From: Porogramme epimiltina
Lineage: Eukaryota; Basidiomycota; Agaricomycetes; Polyporales; Polyporaceae
Length of the DNA: 46,466 nucleotides
Reading direction: 5' to 3'
Assembly (NCBI GenBank): GCA_900155495.1
Contig: FTLJ01000655.1
Location: 1-46,466 of the forward strand
A program made the translations under genes and the position numbers. The notes beneath the pieces are model-generated. The model was not told the DNA's origin. It did no database searches and worked only from the letters and a program-made list of their open reading frames with translations. Each line of letters starts with the position of its first letter. Position 1 is the stretch's first letter. Below are positions 10,019 to 21,409 of the stretch, in pieces.

Positions 10019-13000
10019 TCAGAGAATGTTGTCGACTTCCTCGTCGTCGTCGTCTTCGTCAGACGAGGAGTCCATGATGCTGTCCTTGGTGGCGTTGCTC
10101 TCAAGCATCTCGTCGATGTCTTCGTCGATCTCAACTTCCTGGCGTGCTCGAGAAGACTTGGCTTTGGGCGGAGGGGGCCTGCAAGCTGCGTTCAGCTACT
10201 GTGATATTGGTGTATGTGAGAGTAAAGCTTACTTCCGTGAACCCCGAGCCTTGGGCTTCGGTGTAGGTGCCCGCTCCTCTTCGTCGTCGTCATCATCATC
10301 ACCGCCGCCCTCATCGTCGTCATCATCTTCGTCGGAGCTGATCTGGATAGGCTTCTTGAACGCGGCGTGCGTCGCCTGCTTCGACTTCTCGGCACTGCGA
10401 ACCAGAAGCATCAATATCATGCCTCGACGGTCCATATTAAACACTCACGCATTCCGTCTAGGCATCGCACGGGTCGCAACGGGCGTAGCCGATGGCGACC
10501 GTCTCGATGTATCGTCATCGTCGGAAGACTCGTCATCCGATGTCGACAGGCGCCTCCTCCTGAGACTTTCTCTTAGTACAGCACGCACGACTAGAAACAC
10601 AACATCACGTACTTTGATCTGCTCTTGGGCGATGGTGGAGGAGTACGGTCTCCGGATGTCGCCGCACTCGTCGTGGTCGCAGTTGCTACACTCATCGAGC
10701 GCCTGAGGCAGACGCGCGTTCAACACACGCGAGGGGACACACCAACAAGAGGCGGCAGACGCACCGTTTCCTGCCCTTCCGAGGGGGCTCATCCTCATCC
10801 TCCTCGAGCGGGATGATATCGTCGAGGAACTCGAACATGTCCCGGAGCTCTTCGAGCTTCCGCAGTTCTTCCTCGCTGAAGTTCTCGAGCTGCCGCTCGT
10901 ACTTCTTTGAGAGCGCCGTCTCGAACTTGGCTAGCGCGTTCTTCGCGGTTGTGTCCCGTGGGGGGCGGCGCTAGAGACATTCCCTAATCAGATCATAAAG
11001 GATGGTGACTATAGAGGGAGAAAAACGCACGGAGCGGAGATTCGAGACAAGCAGTTTGAGCGTGCGGACTTTGTCGTCGTCGACTTCGTCCGGCATGTGC
11101 AACTTGCCGAGCATCTGGCATAGCGCCTTCTTGTCTTCCTCTGAAAATGCCATCAGTACTTAACGTTGCACCAAGTGGGATTGAGAGGGCTTACTATCGT
11201 AGTCGACGCTGAAGAGAGCCTTCACGATATCGGCTGCTAGCTCGAGCTGTACCGGATCCTTGTCAGAACCGTTGCGAATACCCTTGACGGCAGTCCTAGA
11301 GGGGGGGTCAGGTCAACGTCACCACAACCACCACTCGAACAAAGAGGATAACGCACTCAGCTCGGACAGGATCGGTCCAGTCGGCAAACATGTGCGAGAC
11401 TTGTGTCGGGGTGACCAATATCTCCTCTCCGTCCCAGTCGCGATAAGCTTCAGCGATCTTCTCGAACGTCGGGATGAAGACCTGAGCAAGAAGTTAGAGA
11501 CAACTCTGAGACAAATGAAGTCGTATACACGCACATTCCGCATCCGCCGCTGGTTCGCAACGCTCGAGTACGCGTACACGGGGAAGAAGTACGACAAGCA
11601 CTGCCGTAGCTCCTGGTTCTCCGCCGTCTCGGGCGAGATGAAGACGAGTACGAGCGTCTGGAGGACACGCTCCTCGGCTATCATGCCCGCAAGCATGAGC
11701 TTTGCGAGCCCGACGCAGAGCAGCGCTTGCACGCGCGGCAGCTCCTCGTTCTCGAGCAGCTGGAGGAGGAAGTCGACGATCTTGTCCCCGTTCGTGCTGC
11801 CCTGTCCCAGGAACGCGCCTTCGTGCACCATGAGAATGTCGAAGATGATCTGGATCACGCGCAGCTTGAGGACTTCGGGAGATGTCGCAACTTGCCCTAG
11901 GAAAAGCTGGAAGGAGCCAAGGGCCATGCGCTAGGAGGATGAAGCGTGAGCATTGAGTACGCCTGTAGTGTGCTGGTGACATACCCGAGCGATGAGACAG
12001 CACAAGCCCAAGCTAATCAGCCCCTTCTCACGGAGTTGCATTTCTCGTCGTTTAACTGCAGGAACGATCAACTCCGTAAGGATACCCTCAAGCATCATGT
12101 TCTCCTCAAAGGTCTGCATAGAAAGTCAGCTAGGCGTAGGCGGAAAGAACGTGGATATCAACTTACCCCATTGACACGCTCCAGCATAGCAATGCACACG
12201 GATAGACACCGCAAGTCGACCGCATCTGCCCTCTGCCTCTCCTCAGGTGTCATGTCGGCAGGTGACTTGGGCGGCGGAGCCAAGCGCGGCCGCCGCGGAC
12301 TCCCAAACTCCGTCATGCTCTCGTCCGGCTCCAGCTTCGAGTCGCCCTCCTCTTCAGGCGGGTCCCGGAGCTCGTGCACGATCTCGACGACGACGCGAAT
12401 CAAATCCTGCTCGCTCGGCGACAGCTCGCGCAGGACCTCGAGCGCGCGCGGCAGGAGCGACTCGGGCAGCGCGTGCCCGACGAGCATCCCGTGCACCGTC
12501 TGGAACATCTTCCGCCGGCCGATCTCGTCCCCAAAGTCGCAGCTGACGGCGGTGCGGAGGAGCTCGCCGAGCGTGATCTCGTGCTCGATGCGCGCCTCCT
12601 CGCGCGCCGCGTGCGCCTCCTCGTCCTCCTCGCCCAGCATCGCGGCCGCGTCGTCGGCCTCCTGCTGCTGCACGAGCGCGTTGTACGCGTCCGAGATGCG
12701 GAACGCCATCGCGGTCGTCAGGGGGAGGTAGGCCTCCATCTGGGCCTTGGGGTAGTTCCTCTCCTTGCACTTGTCGATGAAGACGCGGGCGAGGAAGGCG
12801 CGTTGAGGGGTGATGTCATTCCAGTACGACTCTGTGCGGGGTAAGTCGATGTTCTCAGCAGATGGAGTTTAGGCGTACCTGGGATCTCGAGATGCTCAAA
12901 GAACTCCTTGCGCGTGTCGAACACACTTCCAAGCGCATCCTCAGCCACCGTCCCCTCCGTCAGGTCGAAAAGGTTCAAGAACGCGACCAGGTCTTCAATT

Positions 13001-14548
13001 AGCTCCTCTACCGCTTCTTTCTTCACTTCTTCTTCCTCTTTCTTTGTCCCATTAGAGCGCACGATGTCCACCCATGTTGCCAGGAGCTGGCCGGCAGCCG
13101 TCTTCACGGAAGATTCACGGTCTCCAAGGCCGTTCCGCACGACGTCCTCGCGTTGGGCGATGGAGAGGATCCGCGGATGGGTGAAGCCAACAGTGTTCTC
13201 TGATACGGTGCAATACTTCTCTAAAACGTTGGTGTAGACGGCTTTCCGGATAGCAGGGTCGACGTCTCGGGTGCGCTCAAGGATGCTCGGCAGGACGGGA
13301 GGGCTCAGAGGAAGGGCTTGAAGTGCAGCACGGCGAACCTCACTGAAAACAGATGGTGAGGATCGCGCTCTAAGAGGTCGATCAGCGGTGGGCTTACGCG
13401 GACGTGTCGTAGGTCATGGCTTCAATCACGATCTCGATGAGAGGGGTCTCATCCTCATCTAATTCCGATGTGTCTTCGCTGAAAGACAGTTTGGCAAGTG
13501 CGGCAGCGGCTTGAGCGCGAACGGCGGCCTCCTTGTCACGTAGGCGGTCGATGAGGGCCTTGCGAAGAGATGCGTAGAGATCCTCACTAGTTATCTATAA
13601 GGCGTAGTCACGTCGCGTCGGCCGTGAGACACTCACTCAATATCGCTCAGATGGGGGATGGTTTCCGCCAAACATTGGAGCACGCGATATCGAACGACCT
13701 TGTCCTTCGCTGTGCAGCCTTGCAGGAGAAAGTGGACTGTATGGGAAAGGAAGCGTTCTGTTGAGGTTTCTTCGTCTGCGTCTAGGAGTTCTTTCTCGCG
13801 TTCTTCGGCAACTGCAATACGGTTAGCACAGGTCATGAACACGTTGGCAGAATATCGGATACAACATAGCCCGCTGCGTATCTCCACCGCCACGAGCGAT
13901 CGTCGCCTGGTAGAAGGATGAAGGGCTTTCCCTTAGACTAGAGCACACCACTACGTGATAATGATGATCTTCGCAAGCTGCGAAAGTGGCACAAAAGGAG
14001 AGGTACGGATTTTGAGGAGCTACGATACAGCATCATTGCAGTTTCCTCTCACGTCCGGCAGCTGTGGTACAGGACATGCCAAACGTGGAAGGGCTGAGTG
14101 TGGCAGGGTGGTAGTTCGCAGTATAATAGGGTCACAAGCATCACTTCACCCAACTGTATCGGCAGACTTACGAACATATATTCTGCCGGCAGTCTGCGCG
14201 ACGGTCCCTTGAAAATGAAGAACTTAACTCACCCCTTTCGGTAATGAACTTGGCGTAACCGGTCATGAACTTGACCGCCCTGTCAGCTACCGTAGCTCCC
14301 TTCTTGTTGGGCAGCACACGCAGCAGCACGTCATCGTACGCGTCTTGGAATGCCTTCTCTCCCGTGAGCTTTGTGCTCTTTCCGTTCTGCACGGAGGACT
14401 GGATGGCGGCAGCCTCGGACTGGAGCTTGTAGAGCGCGATGAAGTTCTTCTGGTGGTTCGCGGCGGTGTTCTGGGCCTGGTCGAATATTTTGGGAAGCGC
14501 GGTCTTGAGCGACTCGAGGTCGAATGGGGCAGGCGTGCGAGCGGGCAT
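10019..14548 (-). CDS. Condensin complex subunit 3 (CAP-G/Ycg1, HEAT-repeat protein)
   Basis: Fifteen exons are proposed: complement(10019..10178, 10233..10394, 10449..10559, 10613..10702, 10765..10970, 11031..11140, 11195..11295, 11357..11481, 11535..11930, 11985..12113, 12167..12831, 12879..13342, 13398..13586, 13637..13811, 14233..14548), 1132 aa, near the usual CAP-G length. CAP-G is the non-SMC HEAT subunit of condensin, which binds DNA with the Brn1 kleisin and compacts mitotic chromosomes. Family segments include the N-terminal ANHQKNFIALYKL, TAKDKVVRYRVLQCLAETIP, DKEAAVRAQAAAALAKLS, ESSVKTAAGQLLATWVDI, FLARVFIDKCKERNYPKAQM and the Cnd3-type helical region from about residue 560 to 860. 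The last 250 residues are disordered and highly acidic, with Asp/Glu runs and Lys-rich patches. Intron 1 (421 nt) is about eight times longer than the others. An in-frame ATG 18 codons upstream (14602) is an alternative start. Confidence 0.9.
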
Positions 14549-14849
14549 GGCTGCCGGGCCCGGAAGTAGAGTGTGGAGAACGGCGGAGGCGGGGGGAGGC
14601 ACGGAGGCGGAGGAGAACGAACATGGGCCTGACGCGTCGCGCGGGTGTAACGCGTGACGCGAAGCACGTGTACGCGGCGGTCACGGGGGATGACGACACG
14701 GGACGGAGGACGGAGCGCGTTAGGATTGTGGCCGCCACGAGTGATTGCACGAGTTTGGAGGCCGTCCATGAAGCTGGGAGCGAGGCGCAGACGATGACTG
14801 GCGATCGAATCCCCGCCCACGTTGGGTCTTCTCTCTTCCTCGTATCCCC
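14549..14849. promoter_or_regulatory. Divergent promoter between condensin subunit 3 and the RING protein
   Basis: Only about 300 nt separate the two start codons, so the genes probably share a bidirectional promoter. No TATA box is evident, which would fit a housekeeping-type promoter. Confidence 0.45.
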
Positions 14850-17800
14850 ATGTCCTCAGACCAGCCCCCGCCCCAACGACGCCAGCCCCGCCAAGACGAC
14901 GTCCGTGTCGCCCCCTATCTCACTCACGTCGTCGCACACCACGGCCAGCTTACCCTAGTTCCTCCCCAGAACGCGGGGAGGATCCGCAAATCCGGAAAGA
15001 AGAAGAGACAGCCGAGCCCGAGGGAGAGAGACGATGACGAACCCCGCTTCACCACCGCAGTTCCCCTCTCCTCTTCTCGAAAGCTGCACCAGGCCCCAGC
15101 TCACGTCCGCACTCGCAAACACGCCATATCGACCACCGCCCCCGCTTCTCCGCCGACGTCGCGCAGATATGAGCCCCTTCCGGACAGTGCGTACCGTCTC
15201 TTCTCCGTCCGCCATCTTGCTCACCTTTTCTCCGTCCTGCAGGCCAGGCCATCCCCGACTATCCACCTCCATCCTTCGAGGATGCGATTGCGGAGTCTAA
15301 CGTCCCACCGTTGTTGTCGTCCCTGCCGGACCAGCCTTTCCCTCCTTTTCAGCCCCCTGACATAATTCAGTCATCTGCGCAGACGGACCATCCTGTGATG
15401 TCGTCTTTGTCTACATCCACCCCCACGCCGATATCGCCTGTCCCCAGTACCATCTGCGACTCCCCGGCAGTGTCGGAATTGTCTCTTCCTAGGCCTGTCG
15501 ATCAAATGCACGCTCCTTTGCACAGCACACAATCGCCGTATCCTGCGCCGTCTCCATTAGCCCAAATCTCAACCGCAACACTTTCTCCCCCTGTGACGCC
15601 AGAATCAACTGTGCTTTCAAACATGCCTTTGCTCCAGCCCCCGCAGCCGCGGTCGATCCCACAGTCATCCGTATCTCAGCCTGGACCCCAGCCTCGTGAA
15701 CGATCTCCTCCCGGTGCCCCATACCGCCTGACGTCCCCTTCTACCACCACCCTGCTTTCGTCCACGCATGCGGTCCGCGATGCCCTCCCCGGTCCTCATG
15801 TTCACCGCGCACCCTCACAACGGAGTGTTACTCCCGAGCCAGAGTCCGCGGTCGCCGAAGTTTCACCATCACCACCTCCATCCCCATATCCCCAATCGCG
15901 TGCTTCCACGGCCACGACCTCGGACGTGTTCGTCGAAGACTTCACCTGGGAACCCCATCAGCGCTGGTCCGCCGACCGCCGACTCGGCCTCACACTAGAA
16001 GAGCGTGTGCAACGCGAGTTTGACCGCCGCAAGACGGAAGAAGCGCTTAACGCTTTTACTGGTGTCCAGGCACACGCACCGGTTGACCCACGCACGCGGC
16101 TGTGCCTTCATTGCGGATCACACCGTCCCATAGAAAGTCAGGACATACAAAGTATCAACGAGGATAGTGAAGAAGAAGGAGAGGACGACGACGACGACAT
16201 TTCGGAGCTACACAGTCATAGCCCGTCAGCGCACAAGGCCAAGGGCAAGTCACCTTACATGCACCCCCTGCCATCCCACTCGACTGCGAAGCTCATGTCG
16301 GCATCACGTTCTACCCTCATGCTCAAGGCTCATGGCCCAGAGTCTGCCAGCCCCCCAGCGTCTCCACAGTCTCCTAATATGTCGTCGTTCTTCAAGATGC
16401 CCCAGGCGTGGGCAAGCAGCGTCACGCTGTCGCTCACCACGGCCATCGGCCACGGACATAATGCCCATAACGGCGACAAGAATAACGCGCCGACTTCCTC
16501 ACCTGGCAAATCTCTCAAGCGGAGAGAGAGCTTCGGCGTCAAACGCCTATTTGGCTCTCTGAAAGGGAAGGAGCGAGAACGTGATCATGGCCGTTCGCAG
16601 ACTGTTCCTGGTACGACGATGGGCTCAACTGCCAATCTCTCTTCGAGTACGCTATCATCTGACTCATCCTCGGCTTCAGAGCACGCCGTTGAGGGCTGGG
16701 AAGTGGTAGGAGAAGAGGAGTCCGCCAACCCCAGTGCCCATTCTACAGCTCCAACCTCCCCTGCACGCTCGATTCCAGAGCGCTCCGCGACGTCACCCAC
16801 TGGGTCCGTCTCGTCCCCTACCTCAGAAAACGCACATCCGGCTTTCCTAAACAGGCCCGTGCGCCAGCGCCCCGTCACTCTAGACCCCGACACCCCGTTG
16901 ACACCCATTTCGTCTCTCCCCGCACCAGCGACTCCCAAGACTATTGCGTCCCCGTTGGCTACGCCGTTTGTCGCTGCTGCCACTCGCCCCTTCCTCCCGG
17001 AGAAGTCCCCACTCCGCACGCTAGCCAATACACAGCAGCTTCGCCAAGTGCAGGCACGCATCCAGACGCAAGCTACCATCAGTGTGAGCCCGCCTACGCC
17101 CAGCTCGCCATTCCCCACTGTCACGGCTACGGTAGCCCCAGCTATTCCGTCTACTCCTCGTAGTTCTCGACCCTGCCCATCGGTTACATGGAAGGTCCCC
17201 TCACCCGCTACACGCTCGCCCCTGTCCAAGACCCCCGCTCAGCCTACCTCTGGGGCTTCCACTCCGGTACAATCCCCGGTGCAATCCCCAGTGCGTTCCC
17301 CAGTGCATTCCCCAGTGCATTCTCCAGTGCATTCCCCGGTTCCATCTCCTACACCGGCACCAACGCCTCTTCCTCGCATCGTTACCGCAGCCACTGCGAC
17401 CCACCCTGCTGTTGCCGCACTGGTGCGCAGCGAGATGAGCGCGCTCCGCCACCAGTCTGCACCCCTCCCGCCACGCACGCCGACGGAGGCTCCAGAAAAC
17501 ACCATTCCGAGCCCCATCAGCCAGTCGTCGTCGCTCGCCCCGACCGATGGACAAGTGCACCTCCGGAGGCGGCCCGCGGTCACACCTCCGTCGTCGCACC
17601 GTAGGGCGATCCACTCGCTCGACTGCAGCCCGGTGCTCGAAGGAGCGCAGAGTCCTTTCACTTCGTGGTCGCCTACTGTGTCATTCGACTTCAATGAAGA
17701 CTCCGAGTCAGAGGCCGAGGCGTCAGACGAAGAGCCAGAAAGCATGTCTATCGTGCAACTCCTGGCTGCAGACGAGGAGCGCGCGACTTCTCGCCGCCCA

Positions 17801-18926
17801 TCTGCACCTGCCGCACCTGCACCAGCACCCGCGCTCGCCCCCGCTACCCCGGCCACTACACCCACCACGCCGACCTTCCCTGCCGGAATCGGCGCAAGCC
17901 CCAGCCTGTCCTCGCACTTCCCTGGACGGCCGCTGCCCCAGCCCCCCGTCGAGCCCGAGGTGCCTGTGAAGCGCGTGCCTGACGGTTACCCCGTTAACCG
18001 CATGCCCGAGGCGAACTACGGACGGACGACGGCCGCGTCGACCCCCGTCCGCGTTCCGCTGTTGCTGTCGCCGCCGTCACCAGTCACGCCTCAGCGTCAC
18101 GTGCCTCCGCCCCCGGCTCCGCCTGCTCCTGCCCCTCCGTCTGCTGCACCCCGTGCCCGTGTCCCTCCAGAGTTTCTCGCCTCGCCATGGCCCGTGGTCA
18201 TCGAGCGCTCCGAGTCGGGAGGGAGCGTGCTCGAGGATGCAGCGGCGGCCGAGGAGGGCCCGCGGCCCGAGTTTCTGCAGATCACGGACCTAGACGTCCT
18301 CGCCTCGCGCGCGTTTGACGGGCCCGCGGACGGCCGGAACTACGAGGTACGTGCCTCCCCCCTTTCCGTCTCCGGGCGCGCAAACGTTCACCCGTCTCTG
18401 ACGCCTGGCGCTTTCGTAGGATCTGCTGCTCGTATCGGAGGTCCTGGGGTCCGTAGCGCCCGCAGGCGGTCCGCGGAAGAAGGCGCCGGTGCCTTTCACG
18501 GGCAAGGTGGAGGTGATGCGGCGCCGTGTGCTCAAGGACGGACGGGTGAAACTCAAGATGTCGCTCTTGGGCGTGCCCGTGGACCGCTGTGGGGCGTGTC
18601 TGTCCCAGTTCAGGCGCGACGAGCGCGGGGCCCTCGCACCGGCGTGCAAGCATGCGTGAGTGTCTCTTTGCTACTCCCGGATTCTCGTCGGATCGGTCGG
18701 ACTTCTCCGGGGCAATTTGGCTCTGCGTGAGCAGACGTTGTACCCGGTTATGTCGGGAAGTGTTCGTGGCTGCGTTTGCGGTCGTGTGCTCTAATGTTTG
18801 CCGGGGATCGAAGGACGAGTGCTGACGCTTCCTTCGCGCAGGTTCCACGAGGCGTGCCTCCGCCGCTGGCTGGGCACCGCGTCCGCGTGTCCCATGTGCC
18901 GCATGGCACTGACGTTTGACGAGTGA
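14850..18926 (+). CDS. Large Ser/Pro-rich protein with C-terminal RING-H2 domain (probable E3 ubiquitin ligase)
   Basis: The proposed CDS is 14850..15186, 15243..18346, 18420..18655, 18842..18926, giving 1253 aa. RING-H2 domains recruit E2 enzymes for ubiquitin transfer. The zinc ligands lie at about residues 1204-1245: CGAC, a loop, then CKHAFHEAC and CPMC, a C3H2C3 pattern; the last intron sits just before the FHEAC part. The preceding conserved block VEVMRRRVLKDGRVKLKMSL and GVPVDRC is typical of related fungal RING proteins. The other 1100 residues look disordered: Ser/Pro/Thr-rich, with a PDYPPPSFEDAI motif near residue 117, an isolated CLHC, an acidic run near residue 425, and a 12-nt minisatellite. 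No transmembrane segment is obvious. The substrate is unknown. The 5' end is uncertain: an ATG at 15034 in another frame, joined through an acceptor at 15247, would give a shorter N-terminus. Confidence 0.8.
17267..17350 (+). repeat. 12-nt coding minisatellite (seven units)
   Basis: Seven head-to-tail 12-nt units resembling GTGCATTCCCCA encode V-(Q/R/H/P)-S-P tetrapeptides inside the RING protein. Units 4 to 6 are nearly identical, whereas the outer units are more diverged. The unit length is a multiple of three, so copy-number change would not break the frame. The repeated SP pairs could be proline-directed kinase sites. Confidence 0.85.
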
Positions 18927-19661
18927 GCGCGCCTGGGCTGCGCTCGCGTCGAGCTTCTCCAACATTTCCATCTCTGTCCGTATCATGTCGTGCTTTCGAA
19001 TGCTTGTCCCCTCACACACCGTTATACGCCGTCTCTCATACTCCCCGCTCACGCATACAGTTGTATCATCTCGGTCGGATCTCATGTAGCGCTACGCCGT
19101 CTCTCCCTCTCATCCTTCCCATCCTGATCTGCATACTCACTGTTACCACCCATCACTCGCATGCCCCCCTGCACCATCACGCGTCGCCTCGCGCCCCATC
19201 ATCATTCGCACATCCACGCAACAGCGCATGCTTCCCACCCCCCTCCGCTCTTCCTGCAGGTTTTCAGTTCGCGGTAGTTCCCTCTATCGGTTTTGGCTGG
19301 TCACGACCCTGGTCTCTTACGTTCTTACGCCCCACGTTGCATACAGAACGAACCTTCCCACGCTGTTCACCGGGAGCGAGCCTCCCCGAGGTGGACGGAC
19401 ACTTCCATACACGCGGTCTGTAGGGACGTGTTCGTTTATTACGGCCGTTTCATTTCGCACTCGGTGACGTCCGTACGCTATACTTCTTTTTGGGATACTT
19501 CCATCTCTTGAAACGTACGTACAGTACTAGCACTTCCCTGCCTGGGCTCGGAACATCGGACGTCTATTTTTCGATGACATTTATTTCTGTGCGCTCCAAG
19601 ACGAGGTACGTATGATACAAGGACCGGGTGTGCTGCAAGAGAACAAGAGGATAAAGCAAGG
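18927..19661. other. 3' intergenic region between convergent genes
   Basis: The RING gene (+) and the TDG gene (-) end towards each other here. The first part, 18930-19260, is C/T-rich with little coding character, and the rest contains only short frames. I see no gene, and assign the region to the two 3' untranslated ends and spacer. Confidence 0.5.
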
Positions 19662-21247
19662 TCATGACGTAGCCAATAGATCAGATGGAACGGGAATGAC
19701 AGTGATGGAGGAAGTGTCTAGGCTTCCCGCTTTGAGAGCCTCAACACGCTGCTTGAGGAGCGCAAACTGCTTGATCTTATCCGGGAGCTGCGCACGTCAT
19801 AGGTCCGGAAATGAGAAGAGAGGGCCATCGAAGGGAACATTCGAGGCGGGCAACAGAGCGCAACCCACCTGGTGGCTGGCGACGAGCCCAGACGTGCTGA
19901 CCGCGACGAAGAACAGGGTCTCACAGACGTCCGCGCCGGCTGGAGAAACACGTTGGGCGTGTTAGGGAGGGCGCGGGCAACGAGGTGGAGGGGACGTACA
20001 AGCCTGATGCACCACTTTGTAGGGCTGGAGGTCGTACACGAACGGGTCTTGCGCCTTCTGCTTGGCGGCGCGCTTGGTGCTGCCCTTCGGCCGAGACCCA
20101 CCCGCGGAGGGCGACGAGGAGAGGGGTGTAGAACTGGAGACACTGGGTTCTGCACGAAACGTGAAGGCTTTGCTGGGAAGCCCGGGTGCGGGCGAGGGCG
20201 CCGCTGCGCGCGCGAAGGTGTCCCAGATGCCCTTCCCGACGAAGCAGACGACGCGTGGGCGGTGGGTCGCGATCTTGCGTAGGAGGGCCGGAACGCCCTC
20301 TGTAAATTCAGTGTTATGGAGCTCCGCTGCCTGGGGGTCGTGTGTGAATCGCAGGGGTAGAAGGTAAGTAGTAGGAAGGTACCTGTGCCGTAGGCCGTTC
20401 TACGAGATTCGTCTATAGTCGCGACGCGAGGGAATGATCAGTGATCTTGAGAATTCTCTTGGGGAGAAAGAGGCATACCAACCCCAAGTTGAAACAGCTC
20501 GGGAGCGTGCCGTCTTCATCTGGGCTGAGGAGTCTATCAGTCAATCCTGGATGAAACCCTTTTGAATAGCTGCGGGAGGATAATAGACTCATAAATGTGC
20601 ATACCTGCACCGTGGAGACAGCGCCAGAAGTGGTTAGAACGGTGGGTATAGTGGTGACCGTGAATAGCCGACATTTTCCCTGGGCTGAGACACGAGGCAT
20701 ATGAGCGGCGTGGTGGCGTACGGCATGTGCGTGGACAGGAGCTCACTTAATGCCGCAAAACATCACTGGATGAGACCTCAATATTGGTGACCGATTTCCT
20801 TTTCGCAGATAAAGAGAACAAATAAACGATCTCACCATCTAACACTGTGCCCTCTTCGCCCAGGTGGTCAGGAAGGCCATTCAAGTGAGCATATTTCTCG
20901 GGAGGTGCCACGGTGACTCTAGCCTTTCCCTTGACCGTGGACGCAGTGCGCGCTCTTTTGTTTGACTTGGGAGAGGCAGGAATCTCGTCGAGCGGGTCTT
21001 CAAGAGTCTGTGGCACCTTTCGACGGCGGGTCGGGCGGTCATCTGGTGAAGTAGGATGCGGAGGAAGAGCGGAATCTGGATCTTCCAAGCCCCCCTCGTT
21101 GGATGAGGTACGTGTTCGTCGACTCGAACGCCGAAGAGGGGGAGTGGGCCCGTCACTGAAGCGAAATGAGGACAGCTTCTCCCGCAGCCTCTGGGTGGGG
21201 GTGAGCGAGCCCTCTGCCTCACTCTGCGGTGTGTGGGGAGGTGTCAT
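19662..21247 (-). CDS. G/T(U) mismatch-specific DNA glycosylase (TDG/Mug family)
   Basis: Eight exons are proposed: complement(19662..19787, 19869..19939, 20000..20330, 20383..20412, 20479..20558, 20605..20684, 20747..20765, 20836..21247), 382 aa. The enzyme removes thymine or uracil opposite guanine in base excision repair. The diagnostic motif is VMFCGINPG at 138-146, with N144 the catalytic asparagine, followed by SNHFWRCLHGAG, LGLTNLVERPTAQ and VVCFVGKGIWDTF. The second helix-capping loop is FVAVSTSGLVASH, replacing the MPSSSAR of vertebrate TDG. Residues 1-135 are a disordered, basic and Ser/Pro-rich leader, presumably carrying nuclear targeting or DNA-scanning function. The sequence between the core halves contains a low-complexity insert (about 255-300). 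Exon 7 from the 3' end is only 19 nt and exon 4 from it only 30 nt, but both are required to complete the conserved motifs. The acceptor at 20559 (AAAAG) is unusual. Confidence 0.9.
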
Positions 21248-21409
21248 ATTGGTGCTTCAGCAATGAGGCGCTAGGAGTGGCAAGATGAAAGTGAGGTAAG
21301 ATAGGTGGGGGTAGATCTATCCAGGGCTCGCCCATGCTGTGTACACTGCGGGCTCCACGAGTATGGTCGCCTCGCCTGGAGTGTTCACTATGAAGTCTGG
21401 GTTCAATGT

